Shown here: positions 47,171 to 55,233 of the stretch, piece after piece
Layout of the letters: the number at the start of each line of letters is the position of its first letter
How positions within the stretch are numbered: the first letter of the stretch is position 1
DNA from: Ruminococcus sp.
GTDB taxonomy: Bacteria; Bacillota; Clostridia; Oscillospirales; Ruminococcaceae
Assembly (NCBI GenBank): GCA_022768805.1
Contig: JALELB010000064.1
Coordinates: forward strand, 1 to 63,111
Reading direction: 5' to 3'
Length of the DNA stretch: 63,111 nt
The notes under the pieces: generated by a model
What the model was told of the DNA's origin: nothing
Database searches by the model: none
What the model saw: only the letters and a program-made list of their open reading frames with translations
Translations under genes and position numbers: made by a program

Positions 47171-47741
47171 CCAGCTCGCTGGCACCGGCTCCACGGGCAA
47201 GAGAAGCCGTTTTCTCGTTAATGCCCCCGTCCACCTGGATGCACAGGTCAGGAAATGCCCGGTGAAGCTGTCGGATCTTATCCGTCATGTCCGGCAGATA
47301 GCTTTGTCCGCCGAAGCCTGGCTCCACTGTCATCACCAACACCATATCCGTCAGAGAAAGGAAGGGAAATACAGCTTCCGGCGGTGTTGCAGGCTTCAGG
47401 GCGATGCCTGCTTTGCAGCCTGTACTGCGGATTGCCTCCAGTGTGGCCCGGGGATCACTGTTGCTTTCCAGGTGAAAGGTAATCCGGTCTGCGCCCGCTT
47501 CTGCAAAGGCCTGGGCATAGCGAAGGGGATCGGTAATCATGAGGTGAACATCCAGAAACATGTCCGTGTAGCTGCGCACGGCGGAAAGCATGGGGATGCC
47601 AAAGGAAATATTCGGTACAAATATCCCGTCCATGACATCGAAATGGAGCATATCCACCTGCCATGCACGAAGCTTGTCAAGTTCATCTGCCAGATGACAG
47701 ATATCTGCGCTTAAAATGGATGCGGAAACAATTGTATTCAC
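47082..47741 (-). CDS. rpe: Ribulose-phosphate 3-epimerase
   Basis: Interconverts ribulose 5-phosphate and xylulose 5-phosphate. A 219-residue TIM barrel with SASILSADICHLADEL, HFDVMDGIFVPNISFG (metal His/Asp), LDVHLMI, MTVEPGFGGQ and QVDGGIN. The start is GTG: GGAGGT stands four bases before it. It is convergent with the mecA-like gene and overlaps it by 89 bases. Confidence 0.96.
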   Translation of the reverse strand: MNTIVSASILSADICHLADELDKLRAWQVDMLHFDVMDGIFVPNISFGIPMLSAVRSYTDMFLDVHLMITDPLRYAQAFAEAGADRITFHLESNSDPRATLEAIRSTGCKAGIALKPATPPEAVFPFLSLTDMVLVMTVEPGFGGQSYLPDMTDKIRQLHRAFPDLCIQVDGGINEKTASLARGAGASELVTGSYLFQSPDPALAAALVRGENTNPQAV

Positions 47742-47784
47742 TTGAACCTCCAAAAAAGCCGGTTATTTATCCATACTTATTTAT

Positions 47785-47813
47785 ATTATACATCATATTG
47801 CTACAAAGGTCAA
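47785..47813 (-). promoter_or_regulatory. rpe promoter
   Basis: TTGACC, 17 bases, perfect TATAAT, about 40 bases upstream of the rpe start. Confidence 0.85.
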
Positions 47814-48002
47814 GGCGCAGGAATCGGTTATTTCCGTACAGTTTACCTATGCAGCGGTTCCCCCTCCCCGTCTAAACATATCCTGGATTGCAGATAATTC
47901 CTCTGCAATTGTTATCATTCCGTTTTGCAAAGCGATTGCCATCCCTCCGACTGTGCTTTTGTACGATTTATATGATTTTTTGCTTCATATGTGCCATGGA
48001 TG
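47814..48002. other. Intergenic region with an inverted repeat
   Basis: Between two divergent promoters lies sequence without a gene. It holds a perfect 8-bp inverted repeat, ATTGCAGA and TCTGCAAT (47887-47894 and 47902-47909), seven bases apart. This could be a regulator site or a hairpin. Nothing else is supported. Confidence 0.5.
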
Positions 48003-48031
48003 TTGACAAATTGTGTACACAATGTTACAAT
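48003..48031 (+). promoter_or_regulatory. Promoter of the dockerin esterase gene with a palindrome in the spacer
   Basis: TTGACA, 17 bases, TACAAT. The spacer contains the perfect 14-bp palindrome ATTGTGTACACAAT (48010-48023), which fills almost all of it. A dimeric repressor bound there would exclude RNA polymerase. The start codon is 47 bases downstream of the -10. Confidence 0.78.
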
Positions 48032-48078
48032 TGAGTTATGAGTCGATATAAGCATTCAACATAAAAGGGGGAATTATT

Positions 48079-51072
48079 ATGAAGTTCAGGTTGAACCGCC
48101 TGATCGGCATGCTGTCTGCTGCTGCGATGGCATGCACCTGTCTGGCAGGCATGCCAGGCATCACTGAAATTCAGAATGTACAAGCAGCATCCAGTTACTA
48201 CCGCTTTGATTTCGGCGCCGGCGGCACGGAAAACGGCTATACCGGGGTCAGTGCTTCTACTGGGTATTCTGCACAGCAGGGCTATGGCTTCCGCACACCG
48301 GCCAATATGAAGGATGTGGCCGCCTCCGGCAGCGGCGCATTGAGCGATGCGGTCCAGTTCGTCACCTACGGCACTTCCACGGACAATACCTTTGATGTGG
48401 ATCTGGATAACGGGCTCTATCAGGTTACGGTCACCCTTGGCAACACCAATCGGACCAGCGTTGCGGCAGAGGGGGTTTATCAGCTGATGAACCTGACCGG
48501 AAATAATGCAACGGATACCTTTCAGATTCCGATTACGGATGGTCAGCTGAATATCAACTGCACCGCCGGCAAGGAAGGCTATCCCTATACCCTCAGCGCA
48601 CTGGAAATTAAAAAGCTGTCAGATAATCCTACAATGAAGCCAACCATCTGGCTGTGCGGGGATTCCACTGTGTGCAACTACTATCCCCTTGCCACCAGCA
48701 CCCAGGCCGGCTGGGGACAGATCTTTCCCGATTTCATCAATACGGACGTGTATCAGGTCCGCAATATGGCGACCGGCGGACAGTACGCAGAAGCCTTTAT
48801 GAACGATGGTCAGTTTGATGCCATTTTGAAGTATATCAAACCCGGTGACTATTATATCATCTCCATCGGTATCAATGATACCAACTACTCCAACCAGGAT
48901 GCCTATTACAATGCCCTTACATCCATGACCCAGCGGGCAAAGGCCAAGGGGGCAACAGTTATTCTGGTTGCCCAGCAGGGCCGGCAGGGAGATATTTCAA
49001 ATTCCGCACTGAATGCGGACAGCGGCCGCTGGTTCAATGGCACGGTCAAGCAGGTAGCCAGTGAACAGAATGTACAGTGCATTGACCTGTTCAAGCTGTT
49101 CTATAATTACTGCAAATCCGTGGGACAGGCAGTTACTGATACCCTGTATATCGATACGGACACCCTGCATCCCAACCGGGCAGGTGCAACCGTGCTTGCA
49201 GAGCTGGTGGCAAAGAATGTTTCCTTTTCCACCGTGGCGGAACAGCCCGGCGCAGACCTGCCTGCTGACTCCACCTATCAGATTCAGAATGTAAACAGCG
49301 GTCTGTATCTGGAGGTGCAGGATGGAAAGGCTGAAAACGGTGCCAATGTGCAGCAGTGGGGCGCAGAAAGTGTACAGCCCCATAATTTGTGGAAGGTCGT
49401 TCCCTCCGGACAACATGACGGCTATTACTATATCTACTCCATGCTGGGTGACGGCAGCACCTTCCTGCTGGACGTGGATTACGGCAGGACGGAGGATGGA
49501 ACCAATATCGGCATCTACGGTAACACCAATTCCGACGCACAGCTGTATAAATTCATCGACTGCGGCGATGGCACCTACCAGATTGCCACTAAGGTAACCA
49601 GCAGCCACAGCGTTCTGATGCCCGCAGACAGCTCTACTGCCAATGGCGCAAATGTGATTGAGTCTGCCTATACCGGTCTTTCCTCCCAGCGCTGGAAGCT
49701 GGAACAGGCGTCCCTTCCTTCTGTCACCACAGAACCTGCTAAGACGCTCATTAAGGGCGACCTGAATGACGATAGCATCCTGAACGGTATGGATATTGTC
49801 CTGTTCCGGCAGGGGATGGTCAGCGGCTTTGGCAGCAGAACGCTTTCTTTTGCGGCGGATGTGAATTATGACGGCGATGTTTCAATTGCCGATCTGTTGC
49901 TGCTGAATCAATATGTTACCCGCATTATCCGGGAAATTCCCGCTGCCCGGATTGCCCGGTATGATGCCGTCAAGGCAGACTTTACCCAGGGCATTTTTGA
50001 AACCGTCAACGCCGGCTATACGGCTGAGGCTTATCTTAATCTGAATAACGAGATTGGCAGCGGTGTAACCTTTCAGGTTTCCGTTCCGAAAACCGGGAAT
50101 TACCTGGTCACCTTCCGGATTGCAAACGGCAGTGTCAACAACCGCCCAATGATGCTCAGCGTCAACGGTGGAGCAGATCGCTGGCTGCAGGATTTTCTGA
50201 CCACAGGTGCATGGACCACCTGGGAGGATCGGGGAATCGTATTGCCCCTGCAGGCTGGCATCAACAGCATCACTGCCGTTTCCAACACGCCGGAGGGCGG
50301 CCCCAATATGGACTATATTACCCTGGAGCAGACGGATGAACCCATTGCAGAAACCTATGAGGAACCGGCGGAGACCCAGCCTGTCAGCGGAGCATCCACC
50401 ATTTATATTGCCGGAGATTCCACTGTCCAGACCTATCGGGCAAGCTACGCACCGCAGCAGGGCTGGGGGGCATATCTGGCGGATTACTTTGACAGCTCCA
50501 TAGCAGTCAGCAACCACGCCATCGCAGGCAGAAGCTCCAAGAGCTTTTATGACAACGGCAGGCTGGATACCATCCTTGGCGAGATTCAGCCGGGAGATTA
50601 TCTGATGGTTCAGTTCGGCATCAATGACTCGGCTTCCTCCAACGCAGAACGCTATGCACCGGTGTGCGGCGCAGTTACGAATCCAACAGAGGGCTCCTTT
50701 GAATTCTATATTGAAAAGTATGTGGAAGGCGCATTGGAAAAGGGTGCAACGCCGATTCTGGTTACCACCGTTATCGGACTGAAGGCATACTCCAACGGGA
50801 GCTTTGTCAACAGCTACGGCACCTACTGCCAGGCCATGAAGGATATTGCGGCACAGTACAGTATCCCCTGCATTGATCTGAACAGTCTGATGGTTGCCCA
50901 TTACAATGCCGTTGGTTATGACACCGCCTATACCTATCATCTGATTTCAGCGGTGGAGGGCAGCACGGATATGACCCACTTTACAGAAACCGGCGCAAAG
51001 GCCGTTGCCAATCTGGTGGCCCAGGCAGTGAAAAATCAGAATATCCAACCCCTTGCGTCCCATGTCAAATAA
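48079..51072 (+). CDS. Cellulosomal double CE12-like esterase with dockerin
   Basis: A 997-residue secreted enzyme. Order: signal peptide (1-36); beta-rich domain (about 38-175); first SGNH esterase (about 188-385), GDST with Ser196, GINDTN, and D361-x-x-H364; a ricin-type CBM13-like domain (about 395-545); a type I dockerin (559-622) with two calcium loops, DLNDDSILNGMD and DVNYDGDVSIAD; a CBM35-like domain (about 635-745); second esterase (about 765-985) with Ser781, GINDSA and D964-x-x-H967. Both triads look complete. CE12 enzymes remove acetyl groups from rhamnogalacturonan or xylan. The dockerin attaches it to a cellulosome scaffoldin. No scaffoldin or cohesin is in the window. Single-gene unit. 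Confidence 0.9.
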   Translation: MKFRLNRLIGMLSAAAMACTCLAGMPGITEIQNVQAASSYYRFDFGAGGTENGYTGVSASTGYSAQQGYGFRTPANMKDVAASGSGALSDAVQFVTYGTSTDNTFDVDLDNGLYQVTVTLGNTNRTSVAAEGVYQLMNLTGNNATDTFQIPITDGQLNINCTAGKEGYPYTLSALEIKKLSDNPTMKPTIWLCGDSTVCNYYPLATSTQAGWGQIFPDFINTDVYQVRNMATGGQYAEAFMNDGQFDAILKYIKPGDYYIISIGINDTNYSNQDAYYNALTSMTQRAKAKGATVILVAQQGRQGDISNSALNADSGRWFNGTVKQVASEQNVQCIDLFKLFYNYCKSVGQAVTDTLYIDTDTLHPNRAGATVLAELVAKNVSFSTVAEQPGADLPADSTYQIQNVNSGLYLEVQDGKAENGANVQQWGAESVQPHNLWKVVPSGQHDGYYYIYSMLGDGSTFLLDVDYGRTEDGTNIGIYGNTNSDAQLYKFIDCGDGTYQIATKVTSSHSVLMPADSSTANGANVIESAYTGLSSQRWKLEQASLPSVTTEPAKTLIKGDLNDDSILNGMDIVLFRQGMVSGFGSRTLSFAADVNYDGDVSIADLLLLNQYVTRIIREIPAARIARYDAVKADFTQGIFETVNAGYTAEAYLNLNNEIGSGVTFQVSVPKTGNYLVTFRIANGSVNNRPMMLSVNGGADRWLQDFLTTGAWTTWEDRGIVLPLQAGINSITAVSNTPEGGPNMDYITLEQTDEPIAETYEEPAETQPVSGASTIYIAGDSTVQTYRASYAPQQGWGAYLADYFDSSIAVSNHAIAGRSSKSFYDNGRLDTILGEIQPGDYLMVQFGINDSASSNAERYAPVCGAVTNPTEGSFEFYIEKYVEGALEKGATPILVTTVIGLKAYSNGSFVNSYGTYCQAMKDIAAQYSIPCIDLNSLMVAHYNAVGYDTAYTYHLISAVEGSTDMTHFTETGAKAVANLVAQAVKNQNIQPLASHVK

Positions 51073-51114
51073 CTGAAATAGTCTCAGCTTAAAGTAAGAT
51101 AGATATATAGAAGG

Positions 51115-51144
51115 ATAACCCGTGAAGTTTTCTTCACGGGTTAT
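51115..51144. terminator. Hairpin between the dockerin esterase gene and the convergent orphan
   Basis: A perfect 12-bp stem (51115-51126 with 51133-51144) and a six-base loop between two convergent genes. T-runs are short on both sides (TTATTTACGG on plus), so efficiency is uncertain. Confidence 0.7.
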
Positions 51145-51156
51145 TTACGGCAAACT

Positions 51157-51588
51157 TTATAACACCCAAGGTATATGAAAGGCAATTTCCATTACGACGG
51201 TTGGATACGTAAAGTAGGAGGAATCTTTGATCCGATCCCCTGTATCAAAAGAAACGGAGTAGCCCTTTTCAATTTCAAAAAATATACTATCATGAAAAGT
51301 GGGCATTACATGTTTAACGGTTCCACATAAGAAATACATGCCCCCATAAAAACACTGTTTTTCTTCACATTCATGGCAATTTACATACGCATCATATGGC
51401 TTTTTCCCATTTATGCCAAGCTTCCTGAATAACGCCTTAACTGTATCGGGAAAGAATTCATATGCCAAATAATAATTTTTGCATCCTTCGCAACCGCAAT
51501 CATCAATAATCAGTTTTTGTTTTTCATAACACAGCCGTGTTTGCTCTACATCAACATCCAGAATAAACTGTCCGAGTTGAAAAATCAT
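51157..51588 (-). CDS. Hypothetical cysteine-motif protein, A+T-rich orphan
   Basis: A 143-residue soluble protein not recognised. It has CGCEGCKN near residue 36, CHECEEKQC near 78, and FQLGQFILDVDVEQTR at the start. The two Cys groups could form a metal site. By eye the gene is near 38% G+C, far below its neighbours, a sign of recent transfer. GGAGAG precedes the ATG by seven bases; an upstream in-frame ATG has no site. It stands alone between two hairpins. Confidence 0.65.
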   Translation of the reverse strand: MIFQLGQFILDVDVEQTRLCYEKQKLIIDDCGCEGCKNYYLAYEFFPDTVKALFRKLGINGKKPYDAYVNCHECEEKQCFYGGMYFLCGTVKHVMPTFHDSIFFEIEKGYSVSFDTGDRIKDSSYFTYPTVVMEIAFHIPWVL

Positions 51589-51647
51589 AAATCTACTCTC
51601 CAATCAATATATGAATTATGATCTCAAAAACGTTATAGCGTTAAGGT

Positions 51648-51683
51648 AAAGCCGCTGTTGATAAAAACATCAAAAGCGGCTTT
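51648..51683. terminator. Long hairpin between the orphan and nadA
   Basis: A 9-bp stem (51648-51656 with 51675-51683) extended after a bulge by TTGAT/ATCAA. Tails on both strands have few T. The place, just past the nadA stop, suggests it ends nadA transcripts. Confidence 0.55.
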
Positions 51684-51735
51684 GTCCTATTCATCAATTG
51701 CTCACGAACTGATGGCTGTTTTTATGTATCGTAGC

Positions 51736-52659
51736 TTATGCGCCCAACCGCAGCATTGCTTCAATGGAGCGTTGCGCTGCCTGCTGAATCTGTGCCGGAA
51801 TCAGAATTTCCTGGGCCGTTCCCCTGCTGATATCCCGGAGCGTATGCAGCACATCCATCAGGGTTGTCAGCTTCATATCCGGACAGATCAGCTTTTTGGA
51901 AAGATTATAAAAACGCTTGTCCGGACAGTCAACCTGCAGATGCTCTGTAATGCTGATTTCTGTGCCGATGATAAATGCATTCCGGTCAGACTGCTTTGCA
52001 TACTGCATGATGGCAGAGGTTGCACCGGCAAAATCCGCTCCGGCGGTAATCTCCTTCCTGCATTCCGGATGCACCAGGATTTCCGCCTCCGGATACTGTG
52101 CCCGTGCCGCAGACAGCTCCTCCGGCTCCACAGAAGCATGCACCGGGCACCCGCCGGGTAACAGATAGATTTTCTTTTCCGGTACCCGGCTCTGCACATA
52201 GCTGCCCAGATTGCAATCCGGAATAAACAGAATTTCATCGGCATCAAGATTCCGTACAATCTGTTCTGCGGAAGAGGAGGTCACACACACATCGCTGACT
52301 GCCTTGAGGGCTGCTGTGGTGTTGATGTATGCAACAACCTTGCAGCCCGGATGCTTTGCCCGTTCCGCCATAATCTGCTCAGGCGTGAATTGCCCGGCCA
52401 TAGGGCAGACCGCCCCCGGATGAGCCAGATAAACCTGCTTGTCCGGAGACAGCAGCTTTGCAGTCTCCGCCATGAAATGCACCCCGCACAGCAGGATCCG
52501 GGACTGGCTGCAGACCTGTGCCTGCTTACTCAGCTGAAAGCTGTCCCCCACGGCGTCCGCCACCTCCAGAATCTCCTGACCCTGGTAGCTATGCGCCATT
52601 ACTGCCACATCCAGCTGTCGCTTCAACTGCTCAATTTCCGTTTGAATCTGCTGAATCAT
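51736..52659 (-). CDS. nadA: Quinolinate synthase
   Basis: [4Fe-4S] enzyme that condenses iminoaspartate with DHAP to quinolinate for NAD. A 307-residue protein with three pseudo-symmetric domains. Cluster Cys lie in GAVCPMAGQ, DCNLG or PGGCPVHASVEP, and KLICPDMKLT. HSYQGQEI near residue 23 and HPECRKEI are family motifs. nadB and nadC are not adjacent. The start lies in the 3' end of the AI-2E-family gene (29-base overlap). Confidence 0.95.
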   Translation of the reverse strand: MIQQIQTEIEQLKRQLDVAVMAHSYQGQEILEVADAVGDSFQLSKQAQVCSQSRILLCGVHFMAETAKLLSPDKQVYLAHPGAVCPMAGQFTPEQIMAERAKHPGCKVVAYINTTAALKAVSDVCVTSSSAEQIVRNLDADEILFIPDCNLGSYVQSRVPEKKIYLLPGGCPVHASVEPEELSAARAQYPEAEILVHPECRKEITAGADFAGATSAIMQYAKQSDRNAFIIGTEISITEHLQVDCPDKRFYNLSKKLICPDMKLTTLMDVLHTLRDISRGTAQEILIPAQIQQAAQRSIEAMLRLGA

Positions 52660-53950
52660 TCTGTTTCTCCTCCGTTTTTTCCGGAATATCCGTTTTTACT
52701 TCCGGTGTTTTCTGCTTGGGAAGCTCCCGGCTTACCATGCCGGGCGCCATATATGCGTCGCTGCTGACCGGCAGATGCTTTTGGGAAAGCCGCTGATTGA
52801 CACTGTCCCGTACAAAGGCATACAGCACAGCAAACAGTGGCACGAATGCAATCATACCGACGAAATTGAACATGCCGCCTCCCAGGAAAATGGCGAACAT
52901 AATCCAGAATGGGGACAGGCCCAGGGAGTTGCCCAGAATTTTCGGGCCCAGGATATTGCCGTCAAACTGCTGCAGCAGGATGATGAAAATGACAAAGGTC
53001 AGTGTCCGGTCAGGCTCAGACAGAAGAATCAGTAATCCGCTGGGTACTGCGCCAATGATGGGACCGAAAAACGGCACCATATTGGTTACACCCACCAGAA
53101 TAGAGATCAGCAGCACATAGGGCATTTTCAAAATGGTCAGAATGATGAAGCACAGCATGCCCATAATCAGGGAATCCAGCGCCTTGCCGGAAAAAAAGTG
53201 CATAAAGGTGTAGTTTGTGCGGGAGGCAATGCGGAAAATATGCTCACAGTGGCGTTTGGAAAACAGCGCATGCACCAGCTTCTTGATCTGGGCCAGAAAC
53301 ATTTCCTTGCTGTAAAGCAGATAAATGGATACAAAGACGCCCAGGCAGAAATCCTTCAGGGCAATGAGAAATGCATAGGCACTGCTGGTTACATTGGCAA
53401 CCACGCCATCCTTGTCCAGCAGACTGTCCAGCTTCGGACTGAATTCATCCGCCAGACCCAGCAGCATATCCTGCATGTTGGTAAAGGTTTTGGTGAGCTT
53501 TTCACCCATTTCCGGATTGTCCTGAATAAAGGAATTAAAGAGGTTGGACAGATATTTCTGAAGATTGGAAAGATAATCCGGAAGCAGCATAAAGATATTT
53601 TTCATGCTGCTGGTAATCTCCGGAATTACTGCATATACAATCCCAACAATGGAGAGAATCAGAATAGACATACAGAGAAAGATGGAGATTACACGGATCA
53701 GCTTATTGTGTTCCTTTTTCCGGTTGATCCACTTTTTCAGATACTTTTCAAAGAAGTTTAGCAGAGGTGTGCTCAGATAAGCAATGACCACTCCCCAGGT
53801 AATGGGAGCAATAACAGAAAAGAAACGGTGCACATACCCGGTTAGTGTGCTGAAGCGGAATACCACCGCCACCAGAGCCAGGCAAACGGCAAACACCATA
53901 ACCACATAGGCTGCAATGGTGTTATAGTGGGTATTGAACCGGAATTTCAT
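52631..53950 (-). CDS. AI-2E family transporter-like membrane protein
   Basis: A 439-residue UPF0118 protein with about seven to eight membrane helices, including GVVIAYLSTPLLNFFEKYL near the start and VGVTNMVPFFGPIIGAVP toward the end, which is the family signature. The C-terminal tail is hydrophilic and acidic. Members export autoinducer 2 or exchange ions; which applies here is unknown. It overlaps nadA by 29 bases and follows a small membrane protein gene by 26 bases. Confidence 0.9.
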   Translation of the reverse strand: MKFRFNTHYNTIAAYVVMVFAVCLALVAVVFRFSTLTGYVHRFFSVIAPITWGVVIAYLSTPLLNFFEKYLKKWINRKKEHNKLIRVISIFLCMSILILSIVGIVYAVIPEITSSMKNIFMLLPDYLSNLQKYLSNLFNSFIQDNPEMGEKLTKTFTNMQDMLLGLADEFSPKLDSLLDKDGVVANVTSSAYAFLIALKDFCLGVFVSIYLLYSKEMFLAQIKKLVHALFSKRHCEHIFRIASRTNYTFMHFFSGKALDSLIMGMLCFIILTILKMPYVLLISILVGVTNMVPFFGPIIGAVPSGLLILLSEPDRTLTFVIFIILLQQFDGNILGPKILGNSLGLSPFWIMFAIFLGGGMFNFVGMIAFVPLFAVLYAFVRDSVNQRLSQKHLPVSSDAYMAPGMVSRELPKQKTPEVKTDIPEKTEEKQNDSADSNGN

Positions 53951-53976
53951 AGCTTTTCTCCAATCTTGACAGAATA

Positions 53977-54522
53977 TCAGGCTTCATACTGCAGGTCCGA
54001 TGCAGATTTTCCGGAATATCCCGCCCAATATGCACCGACAATACACAGAAACGTCACCAGAAAGAACACCGGAATCAAAAGCAGCCGTCCCATGCTTACA
54101 TCCCCAAGGGTGCCGGAGCCGGTCAGCAGATTCAACAGCTGAAAATAATGGGCATTCAGCAGCCGGTATGCGGGCAGGAAATCCCCTAGGCTGCAAAGCC
54201 GGCAAAGCATCAGCAGACCCCATAGCAGAATCAGCGGCGCAACAGAGGCAAGCCCCATCCAGAAGGGGCGGCTTTGCCGGTGAGGCAGCTGAAAACGCCG
54301 TTCCTCCACCCTGTCCCGTCGTGCGATTTTTACCGCATAATCCGCCATCAGACCGAGATGGATACCGGTGGTACAGAGGATGCTGAACCATTTGGCAGCA
54401 GGCAGCGAAACAGCCAGCATGGCACAGCTGAACGCCACAAACAGACAAAGGATTTCTGACAAAAGCAGACTGCCCACGCCCAGCAGCATGGCTTTGGACA
54501 AACTGGTTTTCTGATTGGTCAT
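53977..54522 (-). CDS. Hypothetical four-helix membrane protein
   Basis: A 181-residue protein with four predicted membrane segments (about residues 12-36, 42-62, 88-108 and 150-170) and a basic middle loop. No family recognised. GGAG lies eight bases before the ATG. First gene of the apparent run with the AI-2E-family gene and nadA. Confidence 0.7.
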   Translation of the reverse strand: MTNQKTSLSKAMLLGVGSLLLSEILCLFVAFSCAMLAVSLPAAKWFSILCTTGIHLGLMADYAVKIARRDRVEERRFQLPHRQSRPFWMGLASVAPLILLWGLLMLCRLCSLGDFLPAYRLLNAHYFQLLNLLTGSGTLGDVSMGRLLLIPVFFLVTFLCIVGAYWAGYSGKSASDLQYEA

Positions 54523-54642
54523 AAAACCGTCTCCGATCTCTTATCGTTGCCATGTTTAAAATCAAAAAAACATGATACACTATTAGTATAACAAATGCAC
54601 AGCAAAAAAGCAAGGGCAATACCGGAAGGAATGTGGAATAAA

Positions 54643-55074
54643 ATGAAAAAGGAAATGATTTCCCTGCTGAATGCTTTCTATTACAATGCCGCATTGGGGG
54701 CAGACGCAATCGGAGCAATCCTTTCCAGTGCGAAGGACGAAGCCTTCCAGCTGACCCTGTACCGACAGCTTCAGTACTACCGGCAACAGGAAAGCAGGCT
54801 TACGGAGCAGATGCACGGACTGTATGAAGTGCCCACTGAGCCGGGCAGCATGCTCCGGCTATGGATGGATCTGATGATCCGGTGCAAAACGCTGTACGGG
54901 CTGACGGATGAACGGCTGGCAAAGATGATGATGCAGGGCAGTCAGATGGGTATCATCCAGCTGATCCGTGCGCTCAATCACAGCGGCAAGGTGCCGGAAC
55001 GGCTGCATGCCCAGGGAGAGAAGATTCTGGAGCATGAACAGGCCTTTATCAATGAGCTGAAACCATTTTTATAA
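54643..55074 (+). CDS. Ferritin-like helical-bundle protein (uncharacterised clostridial family)
   Basis: A 143-residue all-alpha protein starting KKEMISLLNAFYYNAALGAD. Four long helices are expected, with spaced Glu/His (EHEQAFINELKPFL at the end) and MMMQGSQMGIIQLIRALNH. I recall similar uncharacterised proteins of Clostridia with ferritin- or DUF2383-like architecture. The metal residues typical of true ferritins are not all visible. The ATG at 54643 was preferred; the ATG at 54631 abuts the GGAAGGA site. A 47-codon gene follows 15 bases downstream. Confidence 0.68.
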   Translation: MKKEMISLLNAFYYNAALGADAIGAILSSAKDEAFQLTLYRQLQYYRQQESRLTEQMHGLYEVPTEPGSMLRLWMDLMIRCKTLYGLTDERLAKMMMQGSQMGIIQLIRALNHSGKVPERLHAQGEKILEHEQAFINELKPFL

Positions 55075-55089
55075 AAGGAGTGTACCGTG

Positions 55090-55233
55090 ATGGATGAGAA
55101 ACAGGAACAGGAAGTTGCCATGAAAATCTATACCCCCAGACCCGTAAAAACTCCGCCCACACAAAGCACAGCCGTCCCGGATACGGAACAGATCCGTATC
55201 TGGAACGGCAGCAGGCAGCAGATCGGGCAGTAA
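55090..55233 (+). CDS. 47-residue hypothetical protein
   Basis: A short gene with an excellent ribosome site (AAAAGGAG, nine bases before ATG; GTG three bases upstream is also possible). The peptide starts MDEKQEQEVAMKIYTPRPVK, is rich in Gln, Pro and Thr and ends IWNGSRQQIGQ. No membrane helix and no known motif. Its TAA stop abuts the convergent stop of the metal permease gene with no base between. Probably co-expressed with the helical-bundle protein. Confidence 0.6.
   Translation: MDEKQEQEVAMKIYTPRPVKTPPTQSTAVPDTEQIRIWNGSRQQIGQ

Noticed and set aside
54545-54600. Possible divergent promoter between the four-helix membrane protein and the helical-bundle gene.
   Set aside because: TTGCCA and several TAT-rich hexamers are present, but none has a convincing partner at 16-18 bases.
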